From Gemmatimonadota bacterium (GTDB taxonomy: Bacteria; Gemmatimonadota; Gemmatimonadetes; Gemmatimonadales; Gemmatimonadaceae), in the NCBI GenBank assembly GCA_023249375.1, contig JAHFCT010000001.1:4071-68070 (forward strand): a stretch of DNA of 64,000 bases. Reading direction: 5' to 3'. Positions 18,000 to 25,884 of the stretch are shown in pieces; within the stretch, counting starts at the first letter, position 1; every line of letters starts with the position of its first letter. A program made the translations under genes and the position numbers. The notes below the pieces were generated by a model, which had not been told where the DNA came from, did not search any database, and saw only the letters and a list, made by a program, of their open reading frames with translations.

Positions 18000-19871
18000 A
18001 TGATGCAGACCGAGCGCTCCCCCGCCGCCCGCGTGGGAGCGCTTTCCATTTCCCGCGGCGCTATGGTGCTGCCCGCGCTGGCCATCGCCTCCCTCGTCGT
18101 CGGCGGCGTGGTGCGACTGGCGAACCCGGAGAATCCGTGGGTCTGGCGCACGTGGATGGCGGTGCTCGTCGCCGCCGGCGTGCCCGTGGTCGTGCGAACC
18201 ACCCGCGGCCTGCTGAAGGGCAACTTCGCCGCCGACGTGGTCGCCACGCTCTCCATCCTTGGCGCCGTCGGGCTCGGACAGCCGGTCGCCGGGCTGGTCA
18301 TCGTGCTCATGCAGACCGGCGGCGAATGGCTGGAGCACTACGCTGAAGGGCGTGCCTCCAACGCGGTGCGCGCGCTGGAAGAAGCCGCGCCGCGCACGGC
18401 GCACCGCCAGCGCGCCGATGGACAGCACGACGATATCGAAGTCTCGGAGATCGTCACCGGCGACCTGCTCCTCGTGCGGCCCGGCGAAATGCTTCCGGCA
18501 GACGGTGTCGTGGAACGAGGGCGGTCGCATCTCGATGTCTCGCGCCTGACCGGCGAAGCGCCGCCAGACCTGGTGCAGCACGGCAGCGACGTGCGCTCCG
18601 GCGCCGTGAATCTCGAAGGGGCAATAGTTGTGCGCGCAACGCGTCCGGCCAGCGAATCGCTGTACGCCCGCATCGTCGAGCTCGTGCGCACGGCGCAGTC
18701 CGAGAAGTCGCCCATTCAGCGCCTCGCCGACCGCTACGCCATTTGGTTCACGCCGCTCACCATCGCCGTCTGCGCGCTCGCCTGGTTTGCCACGCATGAC
18801 GCGCTGCGCGTACTCGCCGTGCTCGTGGTCGCGACGCCGTGCCCGCTGCTTCTCGCCACCCCCGTGGCGATCATCGGCGGCATCAATCGGTGTGCACGGC
18901 ATCAGGTGATCGTGCGCAGCGGCGGCGCGCTTGAGCGGCTGGCCAGCGTGGACACCGCCGTCTTCGACAAGACGGGGACGCTGACGATCGGACGCCCGGA
19001 GGTAGTGGCGGTGGATGCGCTGGCTCCGTGGACGGAAGCCACGATGCTGCGCCTCGCGGCGTCGGTGGAGATTGGCTCCGGCCACCATCTGGCGCGCAGC
19101 ACGGTGGACGCCGCCGCCCGGCGTGGCATCGCACTTCCCACACCGGCGAATGTCGTCGACTCGCCCGGACTTGGCGTGCGGGGCACGGTGGACGGACAAG
19201 ATGTGGCCGTCGGGGCGGCCGCTTGGCTGACGACGCTCTTTCCCGAGAAGCGACAACAGATCCTGGCCGCCCGGGGCGCCGGCATGCGTGGCGTGGTCGC
19301 CGTCGACGGCGAGATCGCCGGCGCCATTGAATACGCCGACCACGCGCGCGAGGGACTGCACGGCTTCTTCGACCGATTGCATCGGCTTGGACTGCGGCAC
19401 CTCGTGCTCCTCTCGGGCGACCATCAGGCCAACGTCGACACCATTGCGCGCGCCGTTGGCATCGAAGACGCCCGCGGCGACCTGCTGCCGCAGCAGAAAG
19501 TGGAAGCGGTGCAGCAACTGATGCAGGCGGGACGCCGCGTGCTGATGGTCGGCGACGGCACCAACGACGCCCCCGCGCTCAGCGCCGCGACCGCGGGCAT
19601 AGCGCTCGCCGCGCATGGCGGCGGCATTGCCGCCGAGGCCGCTGATGCGGTGATCCTGTGCGATGACCTGACGCGCGTGGCCGATGCCATTCGCGTTGGA
19701 CGGTACGCGGTGTCCATCGCGCGGCAGAGCATTGTCGTCGGCCTTGGCCTCAGCGGACTGGCGATGGTGGCCGCGTCGTTCGGTTACTTCTCGCCGACGA
19801 CCGGCGCGATGCTTCAGGAAGCGATCGATGTCGCGGTGATCCTGAACGCGGTGCGCGCGTCGTCAGAGTAG
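18000..19871 (+). CDS. P1B-type heavy-metal ATPase with TPCP motif
   Basis: This 623-residue metal-transporting P-type ATPase has the phosphorylated D323 in DKTGTLT, a TGEAPP actuator loop and MVGDGTNDAPAL in the P-domain. The transmembrane metal-site motif is TPCP (T279-P282), not the CPC of copper, zinc or cadmium pumps. There is no N-terminal CxxC metal-binding domain, and the protein is short for the family. TPCP is known from nickel/iron-type P1B pumps, but those usually carry an extra C-terminal metal domain that is missing here. It lies directly upstream of the cbb3 oxidase genes, which have their own copper pump (25868-28366). Metal specificity is uncertain. Confidence 0.9.
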   Translation: MMQTERSPAARVGALSISRGAMVLPALAIASLVVGGVVRLANPENPWVWRTWMAVLVAAGVPVVVRTTRGLLKGNFAADVVATLSILGAVGLGQPVAGLVIVLMQTGGEWLEHYAEGRASNAVRALEEAAPRTAHRQRADGQHDDIEVSEIVTGDLLLVRPGEMLPADGVVERGRSHLDVSRLTGEAPPDLVQHGSDVRSGAVNLEGAIVVRATRPASESLYARIVELVRTAQSEKSPIQRLADRYAIWFTPLTIAVCALAWFATHDALRVLAVLVVATPCPLLLATPVAIIGGINRCARHQVIVRSGGALERLASVDTAVFDKTGTLTIGRPEVVAVDALAPWTEATMLRLAASVEIGSGHHLARSTVDAAARRGIALPTPANVVDSPGLGVRGTVDGQDVAVGAAAWLTTLFPEKRQQILAARGAGMRGVVAVDGEIAGAIEYADHAREGLHGFFDRLHRLGLRHLVLLSGDHQANVDTIARAVGIEDARGDLLPQQKVEAVQQLMQAGRRVLMVGDGTNDAPALSAATAGIALAAHGGGIAAEAADAVILCDDLTRVADAIRVGRYAVSIARQSIVVGLGLSGLAMVAASFGYFSPTTGAMLQEAIDVAVILNAVRASSE

Positions 19872-20059
19872 CGCTAATCGGTGCTGCGCGAACGACTTGC
19901 GACTTCGACTCGCGCTTTCCTGTACAGGGTGTCAGTGAAAACCCTACGCCCTGCGGGGAGTGCGCTGATTGTCGCGCACGGACCCGCTCTAGATAGTTGT
20001 CGCTTGCTCGACGCACTTCCAGAGCGTGTGCGCGTCCTTCCCACCCCTTCGGAGCAGCG

Positions 20060-22300
20060 ATGAACGCTCGCCTCGACTCGTTCTCGTACGACGACGACAT
20101 CGTACGGAAATTCCTGTGGGCCACGATGATCTGGGGCCTGGTCGGCTTCCTGGTCGGCCTCATCATCGCCGTTCAGCTGCCGTATCCCAGCGCGAACATC
20201 GCCCCGTATCTCACGTTCGGCCGACTGCGTCCGCTGCACACCAACGCGGTGATCTTTGCCTTCGCCGGTAATGCGTGGTTCACCGGCGCCTACTACTCGA
20301 CGCAGCGCCTGCTGAAAGCGCGCATGTGGAGCGACGGGCTGAGCAAGTTCCACTTCTGGGGCTGGCAGGCGATCATCGTCTCGGCGGCGCTGACGCTGCC
20401 GTTTGGCATCACGCAGTCCAAGGAATACGCCGAGCTCGAGTGGCCCATCGACATCGCCATCGCGGTGGTGTGGGTTGCGTTCGCCATCAACTTCTTCGTG
20501 ACGCTCACCAAGCGCCGCGAGCGCCACATCTATGTCGCGATCTGGTTCTACATCGCGTCGATCATCACCGTGGCGATCCTGCACATCTTCAACAACCTGT
20601 CGGTGCCGGCCGGCATGTGGAAGAGCTACAGCATCTACGCCGGCGTGCAGGACGCCTTCATGCAGTGGTGGTACGGGCACAACGCCGTCGCATTCTTTCT
20701 GACGACGCCGTTCCTCGGGCTGATGTACTACTTCATGCCCAAGGCGGCCGACCGGCCAGTCTTCAGCTATAAACTGTCGATCCTGCACTTCTGGACACTC
20801 GTCTTCCTGTACATCTGGGCCGGCCCGCACCACCTGCACTACACGGCGCTCCCTGACTGGGCATCGACCCTGGGCATGCTCTTCTCGGTGATGCTGTGGA
20901 TGCCGAGCTGGGGCGGCATGGTGAACGGCCTGCTCACGCTGCGCGGTGCGTGGCACAAGGTGACTGAAGACCCGATTCTCAAGTTCTTCGTGGTCGCCGT
21001 CACCGCCTACGGCATGTCGACGTTCGAGGGCCCGATGCTCTCGATCAAGAGCGTGAATGCGCTGGCGCACTACACCGACTGGATCATCGCGCATGTGCAC
21101 ACCGGTGCGCTCGGCTGGAACGGTTTCTTGACGTTCGGCATGGTGTACTGGCTGGTCCCGCGGCTCTTCCAGACGGAGATGTACAGCAAGAAGCTCGTGA
21201 ACCTGCATTTCTGGCTGGCGACGTTCGGCATCCTGCTCTACGTGGTGGCCATCTACTCGGCCGGCGCCACGCAGGGGCTGATGTGGCGCGCGTTCGACGA
21301 GACGGGGCGGCTGCAGTACCCCGACTTCGTCGAAACGGTGATGCGCCTCATGCCGATGTACTGGGTGCGCGTCGTGGGCGGCCTGCTCTACATCTCGGGC
21401 ATGGTGCTGGGCATCTACAACATCTTCAAGACGTGGGCGAACCGTCCGGCGGCGTATGTGGTACCCGTGATTCAGGCCGCGCCGCTCGAGCCGAACTACA
21501 CCGATGCGCACGCCGCCGCGTCCGGCGGTCTGTGGGCGCGCTTCAGCTCGGCCCGCTGGCACCGCCGCTGGGAAGGCATGCCGCTGTTCTTCAGCGTGAT
21601 GACTGCCGTCGCGGTGATCGTGGCGTCGCTCTTCGAGATCATTCCGACGTTCCTCATCAAGTCGAACGTCCCGACGATCGCCAGCGTCAAGCCGTACACG
21701 CCGCTCGAGCTCGCGGGGCGCGACATCTACCAGCGCGAGGGCTGCTTCAACTGCCACTCGCAGATGATCCGTCCGCTCACGTACGAGACCGAGCGCTACG
21801 GCGATTACTCCAAGCCCGGCGAGTCGGTGTACGACCATCCGTTCCTGTGGGGCTCGCGCCGCATCGGGCCGGACCTCGCGCGCGTGGGCGGCAAGTATCC
21901 CGACCTGTGGCACGTGCGGCATATGTACAATCCGCGCGAAGTCACGCAGAAGTCGATCATGCCGGCGTATCCGAAGCTGCAGACCAACCTCATCGACTTC
22001 CCCACCATCCAGAAGCACGTCGATGCGATGGCGATGCTGGGCGTGCCATACGGCGACGCCATCAACCGGGCGCCCGAGATGGCCAAGGCGCAGGCCGCGC
22101 AGATCGCGGCGTCCATTGAAGCCGCCGGCGGCCCGAAGGGACTGGCTGACAAGGAAATCGTGGCGCTGACGGCGTATTTGCAGCGCCTCGGCCGCGACAT
22201 CAAGAACGCGCCGGCGGGTACGGTGCAGCAGCCGCCGGCGGCGCCGGCGGCCAAGCCGGTGGCGCTCGCCGCGCCGTCCGCGCCACCTGGGGGCCGCTGA
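20060..22300 (+). CDS. ccoNO: Fused cbb3 cytochrome c oxidase subunits I and II (CcoN-CcoO)
   Basis: This 746-residue protein joins the haem-copper catalytic subunit CcoN and the monohaem cytochrome c subunit CcoO. The first 470 or so residues hold about 12 membrane helices with haem and CuB histidines (RPLHTNAVIF, WWYGHNAVAF, WAGPHHLHYT, DWIIAHVHTGALGWNG). After a linker and another helix (about 510-535), the CcoO part carries the haem c site CFNCHSQMIRP (C562). The complex reduces O2 to water with high affinity and pumps protons. The start at 20060 has ggag at 20051-20054. No classical FNR box is seen in 19872-20059. The stop overlaps ccoQ as TGATG. Confidence 0.95.
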   Translation: MNARLDSFSYDDDIVRKFLWATMIWGLVGFLVGLIIAVQLPYPSANIAPYLTFGRLRPLHTNAVIFAFAGNAWFTGAYYSTQRLLKARMWSDGLSKFHFWGWQAIIVSAALTLPFGITQSKEYAELEWPIDIAIAVVWVAFAINFFVTLTKRRERHIYVAIWFYIASIITVAILHIFNNLSVPAGMWKSYSIYAGVQDAFMQWWYGHNAVAFFLTTPFLGLMYYFMPKAADRPVFSYKLSILHFWTLVFLYIWAGPHHLHYTALPDWASTLGMLFSVMLWMPSWGGMVNGLLTLRGAWHKVTEDPILKFFVVAVTAYGMSTFEGPMLSIKSVNALAHYTDWIIAHVHTGALGWNGFLTFGMVYWLVPRLFQTEMYSKKLVNLHFWLATFGILLYVVAIYSAGATQGLMWRAFDETGRLQYPDFVETVMRLMPMYWVRVVGGLLYISGMVLGIYNIFKTWANRPAAYVVPVIQAAPLEPNYTDAHAAASGGLWARFSSARWHRRWEGMPLFFSVMTAVAVIVASLFEIIPTFLIKSNVPTIASVKPYTPLELAGRDIYQREGCFNCHSQMIRPLTYETERYGDYSKPGESVYDHPFLWGSRRIGPDLARVGGKYPDLWHVRHMYNPREVTQKSIMPAYPKLQTNLIDFPTIQKHVDAMAMLGVPYGDAINRAPEMAKAQAAQIAASIEAAGGPKGLADKEIVALTAYLQRLGRDIKNAPAGTVQQPPAAPAAKPVALAAPSAPPGGR

Positions 22301-22482
22301 TGAAGCTCTCCGACATCATGGGCGCGGCGAACCTCTCGGTGTACGCCGAGATCGCGATGATCCTGTTCATCGCGGCGTTCGTTGTGATTGTGATCAAGAC
22401 CTTCGCTCCCGGCCGGCAGAAGACGTTTGATGCCGCCAGCCGGATGCCACTCGACGACGAACATCCTCAGACGCCGCGCTGA
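22300..22482 (+). CDS. ccoQ: CcoQ-like small subunit of cbb3 oxidase
   Basis: This 60-residue protein has one membrane helix (about residues 15-33, AEIAMILFIAAFVVIVIK) followed by a short polar tail. Its ATG overlaps the ccoNO stop by one base (TGATG). Size, topology and position between ccoO and ccoP fit CcoQ, which stabilises the oxidase. Sequence conservation in the family is weak, so the call rests mainly on context. Confidence 0.85.
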   Translation: MKLSDIMGAANLSVYAEIAMILFIAAFVVIVIKTFAPGRQKTFDAASRMPLDDEHPQTPR

Positions 22483-22509
22483 TCACGCGCTGGGCGCACC
22501 GGAGCGCAT

Positions 22510-23124
22510 ATGGCTGACAACGACAACGACCATCTACTCGACCACTCGTACGACGGCATTCAGGAGTATGACAATCCGTTGCCGACGTGGTGGAAGCTCA
22601 TTTTCTACGCCTCCATCCTCGTGGTACCGCTCTATTTGTGGGACCCGCTGGGGATCGGCGTCGGCCCGGGAAAGGAGAAGGCGTACCAGCAGGAGCTTGC
22701 GGCGTTCAATGCGGCGCACCCGAAGGCCGCGGCCAGTTACACGGATGATCAGGTGGCCGCGTTCGCCAAGAACCCGGCGAAAGTGGAAGCGGGGAAGGTC
22801 GTGTACACCACGTATTGCGTGCCCTGCCATCGGCCTGATGGCGGCGGCATCATTGGCCCCAACCTGACGGACGACTTCTGGATTCACGGTGGCCGGCCCA
22901 CCGAGATCATGAAGACGGTCACGGAAGGCGTGCTCGCCAAGGGCATGCCGAACTGGGGCAAGATGCTGAAGCAGGAGCAGGTAGAAGATGCGGTGGCGTA
23001 CGTGCAGACGCTCCACGGCACTAATCCGGCGAACCCCAAGGAACCGCAAGGCACCAAGTATCCGTCCGATTCCGCGGCCGCCCCGGCAGCCGCGGCTCCG
23101 GCTCCAACGAAGAAGGGGAAGTGA
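22510..23124 (+). CDS. ccoP: Single-haem CcoP-type cytochrome c subunit
   Basis: This 204-residue protein starts with the CcoP hallmark YDGIQEYDNPLPTWW and one membrane helix (about 33-54). It has one haem c site, CVPCH (C103-H107), with a later methionine (KGMPNW) as likely axial ligand. Standard CcoP has two haems, so this is a shortened subunit. The C-terminus is an Ala/Pro/Lys-rich tail. Encoded 27 bases after ccoQ, it should pass electrons to the CcoO haem. Confidence 0.92.
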   Translation: MADNDNDHLLDHSYDGIQEYDNPLPTWWKLIFYASILVVPLYLWDPLGIGVGPGKEKAYQQELAAFNAAHPKAAASYTDDQVAAFAKNPAKVEAGKVVYTTYCVPCHRPDGGGIIGPNLTDDFWIHGGRPTEIMKTVTEGVLAKGMPNWGKMLKQEQVEDAVAYVQTLHGTNPANPKEPQGTKYPSDSAAAPAAAAPAPTKKGK

Positions 23125-23135
23125 ACCCGCGCTGA

Positions 23136-23160
23136 GGACGCGCGGATGCTCCGCGCGTCC
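23136..23160 (+). terminator. Strong hairpin after ccoP
   Basis: Arms ggacgcgcgga (23136-23146) and tccgcgcgtcc (23150-23160) form a perfect 11-bp stem with a 3-base loop. Only a weak T content follows (gttcaattcc), so it could be a partial terminator or an mRNA-stabilising stem separating structural (ccoNOQP) from assembly (ccoGHIS) genes. Confidence 0.55.
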
Positions 23161-23201
23161 GTTCAATTCCTCATGCCCCCCAGCTTCACCCAGAGTTGAC
23201 C

Positions 23202-24641
23202 ATGTCTGCCCCGGTCGCACCCGTTGCACCGGGTCGGGTTCTCCCGACCCTCAATGAAGACGGCACCCGACGCTGGCTTCGCCCCAAACCGTCCAGCGGC
23301 CAGTGGCTCAGCCGACGGACGATTGTGGCGTGGGTGCTCATCGTCATTTATCTCGCCATTCCCCACGTGTTCGTTGACGGGAAGCCGGCGATTCTGCTCG
23401 ACCTCCAACGCCGCGAGTTCACCTTCGTCGGCACGACGTTCCTGCCGACGGACACGCTGCTGCTGATGCTGCTCGCCATCAGCGTCGTAATCGCGATCTT
23501 CCTCGCGTCGGCGCTGGCCGGACGCGTCTGGTGCGGCTGGGCGTGCCCGCAGACGGTGTACATGGAGTTCGTCTTCCGTCCCATCGAGCGGTTCTTCGAG
23601 GGCGGCGCGCGCGGTTCGCTGCAGATCGACCAGGCGAACCGCGCCTTTCATCCGCGCCGATTCGCGAAGCACGTCACGTATCTCGTGATCGGCTCGTTCC
23701 TCGCGCACACCTTCCTCGGCTATTTCGTCGGGTGGGACCAGGTCGTGCACTGGGTGTTTGGCAGTCCCAAGGCGCATCCCGTGGGCTTCACGATCGTCAC
23801 CATCACGACGATCGCCATCATGCTCGACTTCGTGTACTTCCGCGAGCAGGTGTGCATGGTCGCGTGCCCATACGGCCGCTGGCAGTCGGCGCTGCTCGAC
23901 ACGGATTCGCTGATCGTTGCCTACGACTACAATCGCGGCGAGCCGCGCGGCCTCGGCAAGGATCGCACCGGCAAGGGTGACTGCGTGGCCTGCCAGGCGT
24001 GCGTCACGACGTGCCCCACGGGCATCGACATTCGCAATGGCCTGCAAATGGAGTGCATCCATTGCACGCAGTGCATCGACGCCTGCGACGCGGTGATGCG
24101 CAAGGTCGGCAAACCCGAAGGACTCATTCGCTACACGTCGCTCGCCGCGCTCAAGGGACAGGGCAAGCACTTCCTGCGCGTGCGCACCGTGCTGTACCCC
24201 ATCGCGTTTGCCGGCGTCTTCGGCACGTTCCTCTACCAGCTCGAGTTCAAGGACGCGGCCGACATCACGCTGCTGGGCGCGGCCGGCGCACCGTTCGTCG
24301 TGCAGCCCGATGGACACGTCACCAACCAGCTGCGCGTCCGCATCGCCAATCGCTCGGGCATCGCGCACGCCTACGCCGTCGACGTGACGGGCACGGACAG
24401 CCTGCAGGTGATCGCGCCAATGAACCCGCTGCCCGTGCAGCCCGGCCGCACCGAGACGATGCCGCTGTTCGTGACGCTTCCGCACGATGCCTTTGTGGAA
24501 GGCGTGCGCACCGTCACCGTGCGGGTGACAGACGGCGGCAAGTACGCCGGCGCCTTCCCCTACCGGCTCGCGGGCCCCATACGAGACAAGGACGACGAGA
24601 ACGAGCACAAGAACGAACGCGACAGCGGGAAGCGGCAGTGA
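23202..24641 (+). CDS. ccoG: CcoG/FixG-type 4Fe-4S membrane protein for cbb3 assembly
   Basis: This 479-residue protein has membrane helices in the N-terminal half, a first cysteine cluster (GRVWCGWACPQTVYMEF) and a ferredoxin-like pair of CxxCxxCxxxC motifs (CVACQACVTTCP, CIHCTQCIDAC). A C-terminal Ig-like extracytoplasmic domain follows (about 365-460). CcoG is known to reduce Cu(II) to Cu(I) for oxidase maturation. The ATG at 23202 is preferred over an upstream TTG six bases earlier. The stop overlaps fixH as GTGA. Confidence 0.94.
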   Translation: MSAPVAPVAPGRVLPTLNEDGTRRWLRPKPSSGQWLSRRTIVAWVLIVIYLAIPHVFVDGKPAILLDLQRREFTFVGTTFLPTDTLLLMLLAISVVIAIFLASALAGRVWCGWACPQTVYMEFVFRPIERFFEGGARGSLQIDQANRAFHPRRFAKHVTYLVIGSFLAHTFLGYFVGWDQVVHWVFGSPKAHPVGFTIVTITTIAIMLDFVYFREQVCMVACPYGRWQSALLDTDSLIVAYDYNRGEPRGLGKDRTGKGDCVACQACVTTCPTGIDIRNGLQMECIHCTQCIDACDAVMRKVGKPEGLIRYTSLAALKGQGKHFLRVRTVLYPIAFAGVFGTFLYQLEFKDAADITLLGAAGAPFVVQPDGHVTNQLRVRIANRSGIAHAYAVDVTGTDSLQVIAPMNPLPVQPGRTETMPLFVTLPHDAFVEGVRTVTVRVTDGGKYAGAFPYRLAGPIRDKDDENEHKNERDSGKRQ

Positions 24642-25114
24642 AGAAGGGCATGCAGTGGCCCATCGGCGTCGTCGTCGTGCTCGTGCTGACCGTCGCGGCC
24701 AACATCTACGTCGCCGTGCGCGCCAACGACGATCCGTCGGTGCACGTCGAGAGCGACTACTACCAGAAGGCCGTGCGGTTCGACGCCGATCTTGCGCTGC
24801 GTCGCCGCAGTGAGCGGCTGGGCTGGCATGTGTCGCTCGCGGCAACGCGCACCACCGCCGGCGAAGCCACGGTGATCGCCGCGCTCGTCGACTCGGTTGG
24901 TGCGCCCGTGCAGGGCGCCGTTGTACGATTCACGGCGCGCGCGGTGGCTCGCGCCAACGACTCCTTCACCGCGACCGCGCATCCAGACAGCGGCCGCTAC
25001 GTCGCGACGATGCCCATGGGACGCCGCGGCTTGTGGGACGTGGACATCGAGGCCGTGCGCGGCGGAGAGCGGTTCGTCGCGGCCCAACGCCTCGACCTGC
25101 CGGACGTGCGGTAA
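24638..25114 (+). CDS. ccoH: FixH-family cbb3 assembly protein
   Basis: This 158-residue protein starts with GTG at 24638, overlapping the ccoG stop; an ATG at 24650 is an alternative. One N-terminal helix (about residues 7-27) is followed by the FixH hallmark SDYYQKAVRFD and a periplasmic beta-sandwich. FixH homologues are needed for oxidase assembly. Position between ccoG and ccoI supports the call. The stop overlaps the next gene (TAATG). Confidence 0.88.
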   Translation: MKKGMQWPIGVVVVLVLTVAANIYVAVRANDDPSVHVESDYYQKAVRFDADLALRRRSERLGWHVSLAATRTTAGEATVIAALVDSVGAPVQGAVVRFTARAVARANDSFTATAHPDSGRYVATMPMGRRGLWDVDIEAVRGGERFVAAQRLDLPDVR

Positions 25115-25884
25115 TGTTCGCGCTCGTCGGCGCCGTGTTCGTGGCAAGCCTGCTCGGCTCGGCCCACTGCGCGGGCATGTGCGGTCCGTTCGTCTGCTTC
25201 TATGCCGGCGCCGACGCGCGCTCCAGTGCGTGGGGCCATGCAGCCTACAACGGCGGCCGGCTCCTCTCGTACTGGTTGCTCGGCGCGATGGCCGGCGCGC
25301 TTGGCGCCGGCGTGGAGCAGGTTGGCATCGGCGTGGGCGTGGCGCGCGCATCGGGAGCGCTTGCCGGCGTGCTGATGATCGTGTGGGGCGCCGTGACGCT
25401 GCTCGCCCTGCGCGGCGTCGCCATTCCCACGCCCGCGCCCATTGCCGGCGTGCAGCGCTGGATGGCGGCGCGGCTGCGCGACGTGCGCAACTTGCCGCCG
25501 GTCGCGCGCGCACTCACGGTGGGCCTGCTCACCACGCTGATGCCGTGCGGGTGGCTCTATGCGTTTGTGCTCACCGCCGCCGGCACCGGCAGCGTGGGCG
25601 GCGCCATGATCGTGATGACCGTCTTCTGGGCCGGCACGCTGCCGATGATGCTCGCCATCGGCGTCAGCGTGCGCCGCGTCGCGGGTCCCCTGCGCGACCG
25701 ACTGCCCGTGATCAGCGCGTTGACGCTCGTGGTGATCGGCATTCTCTCGTTGAGCGGCCGAGCGCGTCTGGATCCCTCGATGGTCGCCGCGCACGCGCGG
25801 CGCATGATGCCCGCCTCGTTGCAACCGGCGGCTGCGCCCCTGAACACGCCAACCGTCAGCCCCCCCGATGAGCATCGTCACTGA
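25114..25884 (+). CDS. SafE/DsbD-like membrane protein in cbb3 assembly locus
   Basis: This 256-residue membrane protein has six or so helices and two cysteine motifs, SAHCAGMCGPFV near the N-terminus and LMPCGWLYAF near residue 145. These are typical of the SafE-type or DsbD-type proteins found in cco assembly loci and sometimes annotated as sulfite exporters. It probably supports copper or electron handling for the oxidase, an inference from context. The ATG overlaps the ccoH stop, and its own end overlaps ccoI by 17 bases. Confidence 0.86.
   Translation: MFALVGAVFVASLLGSAHCAGMCGPFVCFYAGADARSSAWGHAAYNGGRLLSYWLLGAMAGALGAGVEQVGIGVGVARASGALAGVLMIVWGAVTLLALRGVAIPTPAPIAGVQRWMAARLRDVRNLPPVARALTVGLLTTLMPCGWLYAFVLTAAGTGSVGGAMIVMTVFWAGTLPMMLAIGVSVRRVAGPLRDRLPVISALTLVVIGILSLSGRARLDPSMVAAHARRMMPASLQPAAAPLNTPTVSPPDEHRH

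Noticed and set aside
19872-20059. FNR/ANR box upstream of ccoNO
   Set aside because: No TTGAT-N4-ATCAA-like sequence is present in the gap; regulation of the oxidase cannot be read.
19874-22018. 714-codon minus-strand frame opposite ccoNO
   Set aside because: His/Arg/Glu-rich composition typical of an antisense shadow, and the plus strand encodes an unmistakable oxidase subunit.
22510-23124. CcoP as a truncated or frameshifted gene
   Set aside because: The frame is intact with a normal stop, and single-haem CcoP is plausible with the fused CcoNO.
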